A stretch of 64,000 bases of DNA from Sipunculus nudus (Eukaryota > Annelida > Sipuncula > Golfingiida > Sipunculidae), in the NCBI GenBank assembly GCA_026874595.1, contig CM049310.1, positions 26,333,058 through 26,397,057 on the forward strand, read 5' to 3'. The notes beneath the pieces are model-generated. The model had not been told where the DNA came from, did not search any database, and was given only the letters and a program-made list of their open reading frames with translations. This document shows, in pieces, positions 23,026-35,100 of the stretch (the stretch's first letter is position 1; every line of letters starts with the position of its first letter). A program made the position numbers and the translations under genes.

Positions 23026-25209
23026 AATACATTTACGACGGGAACAATTCATATCCCACGAGTTTACCGTCATTTTTAATTAAATCAATTTTGAACCTTA
23101 GACATTTTACTAAATAAACTCCATGATAAAAACATGAAATTTTGTTCCCCTTTTCTTGTATTGTAAAAAAGAGCATTCATTACCGGCTGAAAGTACCCAG
23201 TTATTATGAAGTTTTCCGGATCAGATTTAAATGTATACTTGTATTGATAGCTGAACAAAATAAGTGCAAGTTATAGACTTAATTTGAGCTAAAGGTTACC
23301 TTATTCCATTCTCATCCATTTATTAAAACATGTAGCAGTTCCGTTGGAGTTCAATGAGAAAATTAACACCGTTTTGTTACTGGTATCGTGTAAAATATTT
23401 AATCCTTAATCAAACAGAATGAAATACTTGAGCTTACCTTCAGTGGCGTGAATGGCAGGAGATACTTCAAACACTTGTTAAGTAAGACATCTTTATCCGA
23501 TATACATGTTTTTATAAGTCCATCACATCATTGCCGTTTGGTGATCTGTGGTAACTGTGGATAAGACAACACTGGGTGATCAAACGCTTCAGATATCGTT
23601 CACCGGACCGCATCAAAACACGGTGTACACTATGAGAAGAGACCAGCCCCTAAGTGTTGTCCCGATCTCCTTGGTAACTGTTACAGTTGTTATGTTGTAA
23701 GCTGCGTGACTGCACAATCCTCGGTCATCCATCAAATATTCAGGCTGTAGCGGGGAGCAACCGAACCGTGCCGCGGACGCTGTATGGCCAAAACTACCAC
23801 AGGGCCAAGCTCTCACCTGACGGGTTCAGAGATCAATACAAGGCAGTATATAAAAGGTGAAAGTGTGTTCTGGTAGGTCTAATGCTTCGGGGATTGGTGG
23901 TAGCATTTAGTTCAACTTTTGCTTTCATCTGAAGTTAATAAAGCTCGCCTGTAGCTGGTATTATTTTGGTGTAGCGGAGTTACCCGTTTTCATACCTATA
24001 AATAAGGTTCCTTTTGTATATCGCGCAGCGGTTTATCTGCGGGTCAAGCTCTGTAATGAGAAGACCAGCACTGCCAAGACTGCTCCAGCATAGATCAAGG
24101 AACTGTTCCATTTCCCACCCTAAGTGCCTTCCGGTGATTCCTTTATCATCTATTATACACACGCAAAAGGAATATAAATGTTCAAAGCTAACTCGGTATC
24201 AGAATATGGCCTTAGGGATAAAGTAAATCATATGGCCCTAGGACCGCGGTGCTCAGCAGGTATTAAGGTTCTCATGTATCAATTATAGTCAGTGGTTTAA
24301 ATAGAAATCCATGGCTCAAGGGGATGGTTCTCAATAAAAAATCTATCGCGAGAGACAGGTGCAGTGATGTAAACAAAACGTACGTCCCAACAGTCACAGG
24401 GCCCAACGAATGAAAAGCAATACAAACACTTCATAAAGACAAGAATTGTCATACCTACAATACCACTGGAAAGTAGTGGAGGATGTAAAGCATGTCAATG
24501 ATTAATCAAGCTAACTTTACGTGGTCATTTGAAGTTACTTTACGTGTGTGTAATCGTTTATTTCCATTCCATGTATTTCCAGTGAAGATTGGTATAATTG
24601 AAACTACACATATAACCTGATAAAAGGGCATGGCTATTAAATGAGAACATATGGAATTGCTATAAAACTTTAATCAGTGTTTAATTTGATATTGAGAAAA
24701 CGATTTGCCACAGAAACAAACGATGAATTTGCATTTAAATATAAAACGTTTCGTTCAAACGAAACGCTGCCCGTCGCCATTAAGCTCTGTGTCTATTCAA
24801 AGTGTCTTTGCATCAGAACATGCCCATTCATTGCTCAAAGTCACAAGGAGGGTCGGCTATGAGAGGGAACTGAATGCATCTGAGTGTACTGAAAGTTTAG
24901 AGAACAGCCTGTCATATTTGAACCAGTATGCAACCTAAAAAAACCCATCTCGTTTTGTCACACCATTAAAGACGTGAATGACCAGGTTCTTTTCACTGCC
25001 AAACCAACTGGCTGAACCTCATACATATGTACACTCCAAAAGATGAATGTCATTAGTAAACAAAAACAAATATATTAAAGAAAACATGATTTTACATTTC
25101 TCTGGAGAGGCCTTCCATACATATGTAAGCAATGATGTTCACAAGCGTCCGATAATTAACAGAATAAATCACCAGGTCCGTTAATCACGCTGCCTAAAGA
25201 AGTCCCTTG

Positions 25210-25380
25210 TGTTACGACCCATAATGTAATAACCGGCCCATAATGTAATAACGGCCCATATTGTAATAAAAACGACCCGTTATGTAGTAATCATACCCTT
25301 CCCATATTGTAATAAAATTGGCCCATACTGTAATAACGGCCCATAATGTAATAAACACGACCCATATTGTAATAACATAT
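25210..25380 (+). repeat. Left terminal arm of the 3.77-kb element
   Basis: Tandem degenerate 17-20 bp units of the form (C)GGCCCATAATGTAATAA. Confidence 0.85.
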
Positions 25381-26780
25381 GTAAGAGCTCACGAATGAAT
25401 CCCAAATCTAACAGGCGATGTGTCCTTTGTGAATACCTTCTATAATGACAGCCATTTTGGTTCCTCTTTGGTATAAGAGATGCAGCCATAATGGAAATCC
25501 AGTGAAACAGTCAACATTTACTTTGTCTACGTATTTTTAATCATAATCTTCTAAACTGCATTTATTTTACAATATTAGCCTTATGCCCATTTTAGCCCCC
25601 ACTATGCTGATTACAGTAAAGGTGAGGTAAGGTTATTACAATGTTACTCATTTATTAATACGGTTTTGGCCATTATTATAATATTGACCGTTTTTACAAC
25701 AAAATAGGCAAATTCTACTACAATGTTGACCATTGTTACAATATGGGTCGTTATTACAATATGAGTCGTAATAACGACCCATAATGTAATAACCGTCTCA
25801 TACTGTAATAATGGTCAGTATATATATATATGGAATACTAACCAAGGAAAACCCCTAGCAACAGGCCAATGGGATTGGGTGAGGCATATTGTTTAGATTC
25901 ATTTTGTAAATAGCGACATTTCTTTATTCCTTTTAGGCCACGGCATTAACATGTTGCTATGATTAGTAATTAGCAAAAATAGTAAATAGCAATACGGCAT
26001 ATGACTGACAAATTAACCTGGGAGCAAACTTTACTCCTTCCCTTTTCCCACGCATTTACTATTATCGATCATTTGCGGGTAACCGGGGAGGGGGGACGGA
26101 GGGGTAGCGGGTAGCGGGTTAGGGTGGAGAAGGCTAAGGGAGGCTTCCCTTGCGATCGCTCGGCGATTGCAAACATCTGATTTTTCATGGATTGTACTAA
26201 CAGTTGTAATATATACTGGGAGGCACTCTTTCATGGCTACATGGCGTTTGGTAGTCTTTATAGGTCTTATAGTTGTTCGTCGATCCTTAAGGTAGACATA
26301 ATACTGTCACCCTGTTCCATTTAAAGAAATGTTTTTATACTACTGAATTAAACCTTCTCTGTGGGATGGTTCGGAGTTTGAAGGAATAAGGTATATATAT
26401 TTTTTGAGTGGATGTAATCGCTTTTTTAACTAATCTTAACCTGTTGTACATCTGATTAAATCTGTCTCGGTTTGGAATACATGACAGGGCACACGCTTAG
26501 TGTCATTTATATAATATCCTGGTGTCAGGTAACTACCGCACCTGCGGGTCCTGGGTGTGTAATTATCCCCGTTACTGAGTCATAAAATGGAGGAACTCGC
26601 CAAATTTTGCATTCGTTTGTGATACAAACATGATACACGGCTGTGGGGCACAGCCTTCCAATTATGCAGAGCGCTCACCCGGGATGGTGGCCGACCATGA
26701 AAAATCTCACCGCTCTTCGGCTGGGCCCCGGTCGCATCCAGTACCCGCCGTCCTTTCGGAATTTCACTTAATCTAATACC

Positions 26781-26785
<5 letters not shown>

Positions 26786-26839
<54 letters not shown>
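26786..26839. repeat. (TA)n microsatellite
   Basis: TA tract directly left of the foldback element. Confidence 0.95.
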
Positions 26840-26841
<2 letters not shown>

Positions 26842-26842
<1 letters not shown>

Positions 26843-26965
26843 TCATCCTTATCCTCAACTAATGAATTTGAAAGTAATAAACTGCAGTTAACAAAATAAA
26901 ATCTAATTGATAATTAATAAAAAGAAATATGAAAAATGAAAAGCAATCACGAAAATTGTGGAATA

Positions 26966-27013
<48 letters not shown>

Positions 27014-27205
27014 CACAAACACGAAAATTGTGAAATTACATATATATATATGTGTGTGTATTATATATATGTGTGTGTGTAATTTCACAATTTTCGTGAT
27101 TGATTTTCATTTTTCATATTTCTTTTTATTAATTAGCAATTAGATTTTATTTTTTTAAATGCAGTTTATTACTTTCAGATTCATTAGTTGAGGATGAGGA
27201 TATTT
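26842..27205. mobile_element. Foldback (palindromic) element nested in the 3.77-kb element
   Basis: Left arm about 26846-26975 and right arm about 27065-27201 are inverted copies (for example TCAACTAATGAATTTGAAAG against CTTTCAGATTCATTAGTTGA), with a (TA)n-rich centre. Transcribed, it would form a hairpin of about 130 bp. Confidence 0.8.
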
Positions 27206-28470
27206 ATGAACAGCTGCAAAACTACTGCAGAGTACCAGGCCCTGGTTGGGACCGTGAACACTCTCACGGTTCCTCTGGTGATACCGGTACCCGCGATATG
27301 TGCACTAAGGAGTCCTGTGTGCTGTCGAGACCATGGACCCGGGTAAAATTCAAAGTTTACCAAGATAATATTTTGCAAGTTATTAACGTAAATGCGCCTA
27401 CGCGGCTTTGACTTTAACATATTGAAAACGATGAAAATTTTATATTCTAATTTTGAAGAAATATAAATATTAAATATTGAACCTCTCTTTAGTTTGACTA
27501 CATAACGCAAAGACATAAGGCAAAAAATTTTCAGGAACAAGAATTCCTCATTATTTTGTGAAAATTGCCTTCAAATGTCGCCTTTACATACCCTCCCCAT
27601 GAACCTGTTACTGACCTTAATGAAAGCATGGTTCACAATGGAATAAAAAAATCATATTTTCATACATAAAATAAAACGTATAATAATAATGATAATAATA
27701 ATAATATATACATATATACTTATACACGTATATATAACAGTTTTCATAGTACCCATAAATGCATATTAGCGCCCCCCCCCCCCTTTCGAATTTCTGGATT
27801 CGCCACTTATCATGCCCCCCTCCCCTCCTTTAATCCTGGCTACGTCCCTGAATCTCCCAGCTCTGAGCCCTATGCTCTACCTCTAGTACACAGAAACCAG
27901 CATTTTCAAATTGTTGTTTTGTTGTTTGGGAGTAATGTTTTTTTTTTTTTTTTTTGAAAAATTAAATTGTATAAGAGTCACTCTTGAATCGCAAGAATGA
28001 CGCATCAGAGTTTTAACTTCAAATACGTGTGTTGAAAGCTCTTAATCTCCGGACGTGTTATACATATTGACCTAAGACATCTTAACCAATGCATACATGG
28101 GCACCAAAACATTGCAGCATTACCTACATTTATAATTTCTAAATTTCGGGAGGTTTCGAGAGATCATATAAAATATTCTCTATGATACACTGAGCACAAC
28201 GCTTTGAAATTTGAAGTTTCATTTATATTTTAAAAAGAATTAAAATACATTAAAATGATTCGATAAAGAGAGTTTTGTATATTTTATCTGTTAAAATTGA
28301 CAAAATATTTACATTTTGGCGATATATATATAAGTGTATTAGCTTTAATGGACCCAGGCGCTTAAATAAATCCTAGAAATACAGCCAGAAGAAATATTAA
28401 GGTGTTTTCAGCAAACCAAAATTAATTCAATACGTGTTTTTGTACACGTAGAAGCCAAAATACTACAGCC

Positions 28471-28473
<3 letters not shown>

Positions 28474-28526
<53 letters not shown>
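28474..28526. repeat. (TA)n microsatellite
   Basis: About 26 TA units. Confidence 0.95.
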
Positions 28527-28534
<8 letters not shown>

Positions 28535-28799
28535 TATCTTGTTTAAATACTTCATCATCCTATTTAAACACTGATTCAACAAAAGGATAAACATGAATCA
28601 TGGCCATATTTCGCTCATATTAGCTGGGTCACCGTTTTAAACAGATAGTCATTATGTAATCCAGTGGTTTTTAATACTTGAATGTTCACTTCCACATTCG
28701 TGTCACGAGAAGTCAATATTTGAATTGTCAAAGTTAATTTGCATGAAATTTGAATTATAAGAGTATTGGCCGTTTTACCCTACCCATCTGCGATTTTAT

Positions 28800-28977
28800 A
28801 ACAATATGGGCCGTTTTACCCACCTGCGATTTTATTACAATATGGGCAGGGTATGGTTATTACAATGTGGGCCGTTTTTTATTACATTATGGGCCATTAT
28901 TACATTATGGGTCGTTTTTAATACAATATGGGCCGTTATTACATTATGGGCCGGTTATTACACTATGGGTCGTAACA
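28800..28977 (-). repeat. Right terminal arm of the 3.77-kb element
   Basis: Reverse-complement counterpart of the left arm, made of TTATTACATTATGGGCC units. Confidence 0.85.
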
Positions 28978-30323
28978 CCTTGTTTACACTGTCCCCGATC
29001 ACACAGTGCATCGGAGTGTTGCGCTGCTCTGCTCGCCGATCGCTCTCCCTGTGTACACAGTACTATCAGTCCACTTAAAGATACATGGAGCTCCGACCAC
29101 CAACAGTCCCTCGCTTGAGTACAGGTTTGCCTTTCGAGACACAATTCAAATAGCACTCACTAATTAGCGCACAGACTAATCTATCTGGAATCATAATCAA
29201 TGTTTTTCACAGCTGATGTCTCCTGGAATCATCAATCTATAGGTAACCAAATTTGCTTCCACACAGCGTTATCCAGTACCTCTACAGTTACGTGTTTAAA
29301 TAATGTCCTCGGTCTATTCCTCATAACAGGTTTAAAATGCCAGATTACTAATCCGTCGGCAAAATGCGATACTCCCTCTGAAGCGAGTTACAGAGTAACT
29401 ACACCGACTATCTACGCATTTAGACATCATCTCACAGCTGTCTGAACTCTGCCCCTGGACTGCAGATATCGTTGTGCTGCATGGACTAGCGCGCTAACCG
29501 GGTAATTGTCGCGAATATCTTCTTAATTACGACTTTTACATGCTTCCTGACTTCACAAGTACTGACCCTCTTCTAGCAAATCACCAGTCCCTATTATGCC
29601 GACTGCCAATAATTACATAGATTTAAATATGAACACGCCCCCAGAGACAAAACCCTGAGAAAAACAAACTAAACAGGTGCTTATCCTGTGAAGTCTAAAA
29701 GAAACAGTCGTGACTATAGAGACCACCAAACAAACACGGCTCACACGGAATTAAACTGAACTGAAATTAAATCAAACGAGACATATGTGCTCTCTAGCCA
29801 AAGTTCTCACGCTATTATCTAAACATGATACTTTCAGTCTGGTTATATCCCTACTTAAAAATGCTATAGGATAGCAAAGTCACAGTCCTCTGGTGACACC
29901 CTTTTCTTTGTAAAATAGCTCACTGGGATTGGTGTCTTAAGGTGTATATGGGTTACAGGGGAAGGGTTGACTGAAACTTTAGCAGTGAAAAGACCAGTGG
30001 CGTCAATTTGTCTTATAGTGTGAGGTGATGACTCCCAGACAAACACACACCCATATATATATCTTTATATATATATATATTATATATATATATATAATCC
30101 GTTTTAGCGTTCGTTTGACACATTTAAACATATCACATTTCAAATATATTACAATTATGTATAGGGTTTTAAAAAATAAGGTATTAAGTTTCAAGTATAA
30201 GTTAATTTTTAACCAGGTTTAGATATAGTATTTTATAGTAAACTCAAAAATAGAACCAAAGTCTATTATTCTTTTAATTAATATATTTTATTTGCAATAA
30301 AGAAATATTATTCCCTGAATAGG

Positions 30324-30360
30324 TGGGGGGGGGGGGGGTAATTACGGGGGGGGGGGGGGT
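30324..30360 (+). repeat. Poly-G tracts
   Basis: Two runs of 12-14 G separated by GTAATTAC-like sequence. Assembly or read errors are likely here. Confidence 0.8.
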
Positions 30361-31409
30361 AATTACATTGACCACCCCCCTTGACAAAAAGTGTGTGTGT
30401 GTTGGTTGTGGGGGTATATATCCCCACCCCACCCCGCTATATTTACGCCCCTGGAAAAGACACTATCAATACTAAATTAAATTCCCCAGTGGTATTACAA
30501 TAACTATGTGTACACTCTTTATACAAGATTCAAAGTGCAAAATTTATAAAACCTTCGTGACCTCATGTCGATAAACCACATGTAGCCGCCTATATCTGTT
30601 ACTAGGAAAACATCTGGTTCGAATAAATGATAAGTTAATTATCTACAGTCAGTTCTTATTGTAAGTTCTGACAGCACAATATCGTGATTATCTAGTCCAG
30701 TCACTACAGACATGGATTGCACTGTGTAACAAATGGAGCACACCCAGGAACCCGTATTGCAGTAAGTTGAAGTTAAATATCACCGTATCACTGGCAACAC
30801 CCGAACCTTGAACTTCATAATAAACGTTCCTGTTCTTAAGTGAGAAAATCATAAAATCCACATGGTATAACAACAACACATAATATTTTGCTTCACAAGT
30901 ACTGGCAGCACGTGATACATAAGACTTTATAACTGTAAGACACGAGTTACATCAGTAAATTCTATTAACATGGATTGCACTACGTAACACTGACAAACGG
31001 AATAGCAGTAAGTCAAGTTAAAGGCTTTCTCAAGCAAGAAAATCACAAAAGCTGCATGAACTGGGCTTCAACAGATAAAAAGTGTTTTATCTAAGTTTGC
31101 TTCGCATGTGCAGGCATTCTGTGCCATTACGTGATACATAAGACTGTCCAGGACACGAACCACATCATGTAAATTTCCATAAAACGCGTAAGTAATGTAC
31201 CCAGTGTCACTACGCCTCTGACCAATGCTCCCGTTATCATTTGCCCTCTCCCAAACAGCATTGGGCGAGTGTGGGGCAAATGACAGCTTTTGCTACATCG
31301 TTTTTATCAGGGATGTGAAGGTCTTTTGTCAGGTCTTTCACCAGGCTGCTTGCTCCAGTACAAGATGAAATAATTTTTTAAACATTTTTAAAGCCGCCTC
31401 CAAGATGAT

Positions 31410-32125
31410 GCAGGTTACGCTCCCGAGGCAGGGGAAATCTTGCGCTTCTAAAGAAGCAACTGATTTTCACGCTGCCTGCTTTGACCGTTTATGATACATT
31501 TAGACACCAGATGGCGGTTCGTTGTCCCCTGAAAAAAAACAAAAAACGTACGTATGATGTGACAAGCAGCCAACCAAATGTCAATAAACAAACACTCGAC
31601 AGGCATCCTGGCTCCGCCAATAGCTGCGCTTCAAGCGCCGCTTGATGACAGTTTATGGTCGAATTTTAATTGCTCCATCTGCATTCTCGCATCATCGACC
31701 GATTCGATTATGACATTATGACTGTGTTAGCGAAGCCATGTATCAGTTGTCTGCAGAACTGAAACCAGCGAGCCAGGTGTGCACGCAGCCTTTGTTGTTA
31801 CGTTTCGTTTGAATTACAGCTCACCGGCCGGGCATTCTATGTGCCCAAGAGCCTAAGCAAACTACGTCTTGGGCCATTCTCCCTGAGTCTGTGGACTGTT
31901 CAGACGCTTACCGTTGAGATGAGCTGTTAAACAAAACGAAATGAACAGCATTGGATCTGTGTATTCCTCGCTTAGCTGTGTGTTCCAGCACAAGGTCTCA
32001 TCTGATTGGACAAAAATACAGTGCTCCCCTCTGGTGTAGCAATTCAGGATACGAGGTCATAACAAACAGGGCTTACGATATAGGTAGTAGGCCTATAGGA
32101 AAAGCGCTGTGTAAAGAGCGTAAAT
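31410..32125 (+). repeat. Longer copy of the dispersed repeat seen at 1.9 kb
   Basis: Starts near TTACGCTCCCGAGGCAGGGG and ends GGAAAAGCGCTGTGTAAAGA. The internal part (about 31460-32090) is absent from the 1.9-kb copy. Confidence 0.5.
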
Positions 32126-35100
32126 GCAGGCTAGTAATGTCCACCTCTTCACCATTCCTTTGACTGAAAGTATAACTTTCTTTTGACCCTGAATGATCGT
32201 CTAGTCTGCACTGTGGAGGTTTCTTATATACAGCTTTCCATGCTTCAAATAAGTGATGGAGTTCTTCATTATATCAGCATGGAAATTTTGGACTTTTTTT
32301 TAAATTTTAACCGTATCAATAAATCTAGTTTTGGTTGCAGCCTTTGGTACAGAGAATTGAAGGCGACCCGACCACGGATATTAGGGATAAACAATGGCAT
32401 CTTCTATCTTTTCAATGTTCACTTTCTTTTTTACCTGTATTAGTATTTCTCATAAATGTTGTTCCTCCGTTACCAGCATTTTAAATTTTATTGTTCAGCT
32501 TTATGTCCATGCTTTTATTCCTCCATGCCGGGCCCGACATGTACTTGTTACATGACAGAATGTGGTAGAATAACACATGCTCTCAGTGCGGCACTCAATT
32601 GCGTCCATTATGTTCAATTTTTCAGTTCTTAAAACTTTGCGCCTTTTTCTCCCATTTGATCTTATTTATGAAGCAAATCAGAGAACGATCTAGTGTCTCT
32701 ACCTTTTATCTTCCTCCCCAGAAAAAGTAGGAAGGTGAGTTTAATGTCATTATCATGGTGGAGGTAATACTGGTGTTTCTTAAAATGTACATATACCGGT
32801 GTGTTTGTGTGCGTTAATCACTGTGAATGAATCTCTGGCTGCAGCGCCACCTAGGTATTATTGATTGCACAACAATTGTACATTTTTTTTTTATTATTTA
32901 AAAAGTGCATCCCGTATGACAGCCATCCCGCTATAACGACCATCCCACTAAGCCATTCCTGACCCTGGAAAATTACTGAATTGATTTATCGAAATATTAC
33001 TAGAGCCTATGTAGCCGTGACAAGCCGACTCAGAAGGCAATGATAATTGGGCTGGTAAGCCTACTTGAGTCGTGATACAAGCAAGATCGAGGAATGCATC
33101 GCATTGGTTTCCATCATGTTAGAGTCACATTGCGGTAAAACAACCAATAATCCGAACATTATGCTACGGAGAATTATTAAACATAAGGGATTACATGTGA
33201 ACCCAAAACCCAAACTGAAACCCCGTCTCTATGATAAGGAGCTATTTCCTGTATAGCCTGCAAGTTGCCTGCGTTCTGTAACTTGTGCGAGCCATGACTG
33301 TGTTCATGCGGTTATAACTTAAACAAACATGCGGAGGGGTTTACCAGTATGCTGAGTTAAAATCGCTCATATTTTGAGCTATTAGAAAGTACACAAAAAT
33401 GCTAACGATTGGTCTGGTTTATGTTAATTGACAGTGTACCTGTAGGCCATGAGACGTTGTCAGAAATGACAAAAATATTTGCATCCACATAGGGCCTTAT
33501 CATGCGTTCCTCAGACCTAGCTGTAAAGACACTCTGGCAGGCCAGTAATCTGGTCGTAATATCATAGGGTCGATATGACGCTAGAGCCTATGACACGTCT
33601 ATACGTTCCGTATCTTTTCCCATTTGAACTGTGGAATTGACATGTTTGTTTAAAAATGGCTTCGATGGCTCTAAATCAAAGCAATATAAAAAAAGCCGGC
33701 AACTATGCCCCATTAGAATGCTCTCTTCACATTTATATAATTGAGACGTGTTCAGAGACGGTCAAACTGGCCAGACGAGGAAACGTATGTGATGCAGGCC
33801 GAATGTGACCCAGGTTTACATATTGCAAATATAAAACAGGTTTTCTCAGCTGGAAGTGAAGCTTTCGACGAAGAAAAGGAGCTTTCTTAGTACTGCTCCA
33901 TGAAGCCTATGTTCGATCATTAACATTCACTTTCATGCATTCTTAAGGATTATTTCATTCCTGCAGAATACGTGGTATTAACAAATAAAACAAATAAAAA
34001 AACACCCTTGCAAGGTATTTTTTTCCGCCTCGGGTGGGTGGGCGAGCGTTAGAGTCGAACTCTCTCGAGATTTTCCAAATATGCAATGTAACTTGATTTT
34101 TCAGTGTTTTGTGAATAATAGTCACGGCACATTTCAGTTGCCTTTTCACGCCATCTAGTATCCATTCGATGAAACACAGTAATTCCACGCAGATTTTCAA
34201 ACTTCATATATTCAGATAAAATAATAATTTCAAACAGGAATACAAGATGGCGTTAGAAAGCTGCTCACCTGTCCCCGTAAAAAATGAATTATTTATTAGT
34301 TCATAGTCAAACTATAGGTACGTTATAATGCACTGTATAACACACAAGACATCCTAATTTCAATTTAAAAATTTAAAAAATATATAAAATTTCTGAAATG
34401 TGACTGACATAGTACCAATGATAAGTTACACCCAAATGACAAAAGAATGTCTTGAGCTTTATTTTGGTGACGTCTTGATTCAATTGATTTCGGAAATATA
34501 GTGGCTCAGTATCACACCTTTGTGACAAATTCCTTAAATCCTTTTTAATGGACAATTAAGAACAAAGCCAGCTTACAAAAAAAATTGAGTAATGAACGGA
34601 ACATTTATTCTTTCTCTGGGCTAAACGCAGGTGTGCATATTATATATATGCAATTAAGAAAAAAACATTTTGGAGGGGGGGGGGGGAGGGGGATAGTCGT
34701 CGGACAGTCAAGGAAGGGAAGGGGTTTGACAACAAACTATAAAACATTTATACACTTTATTAGCGACATTAAGAACATCGTCTCATAAATACCACAACAC
34801 AATTTTGTTTTAATGTGAAACAGCTGGAGAGAAACGTGACCTTTACATCCAAGTGGTGAATACATCAGAGAAAATACTCCTCATACAGCTAGTGATGCTT
34901 TAACGGACATTTCCACTGCGAATCTATACTATTTTTTACTCACACTACTAACCATAATGACGTCACTTCCTGATCGTTGAAGTATGGTCCAGTAACCGAC
35001 ATTACCAGTGTATACACTGTATGGGGGTAAAGCATCGCAGTGATTCAGTTCTATTTTTCAACATTTTAACAAGTGCATCATTGCAACATTTCCCTACCCT

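Larger units (their letters stand above)
25210..28977. mobile_element. 3.77-kb non-autonomous DNA-transposon-like element with internally repetitive TIRs
   Basis: Ends are TGTTACGACCC (25210) and GGGTCGTAACA (28977), flanked by the same 5 bp CCTTG (25205-25209 and 28978-28982). Each arm, about 170 bp, is made of degenerate GGCCCATAATGTAATAAC units. The two arms stay colinear in inverted orientation well past the termini, including a CATACCC-TGCCCATATTG segment. A further inverted block lies at 25630-25815. No transposase-like ORF inside, so it would be mobilised in trans. TGTNR-type ends with a 4-5 bp duplication recall Ginger-type transposons, but that assignment is inference. Confidence 0.7.

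Noticed and set aside
22699-23073. ORFs with SFIHSFIHS and IYIYIY repeats
   Set aside because: Pure microsatellite translation.
23613-23816. Minus-strand ORF with CSPLQPEYLMDDRGLCSH as an extracellular exon of the vWA gene
   Set aside because: It begins inside the sequence following a donor site, has no acceptor with the required phase, and has no recognisable fold.
26640-26760. tRNA-like segment in the 3.77-kb element
   Set aside because: Some box-like words are present, but no cloverleaf could be drawn by eye and there is no second copy in the window.
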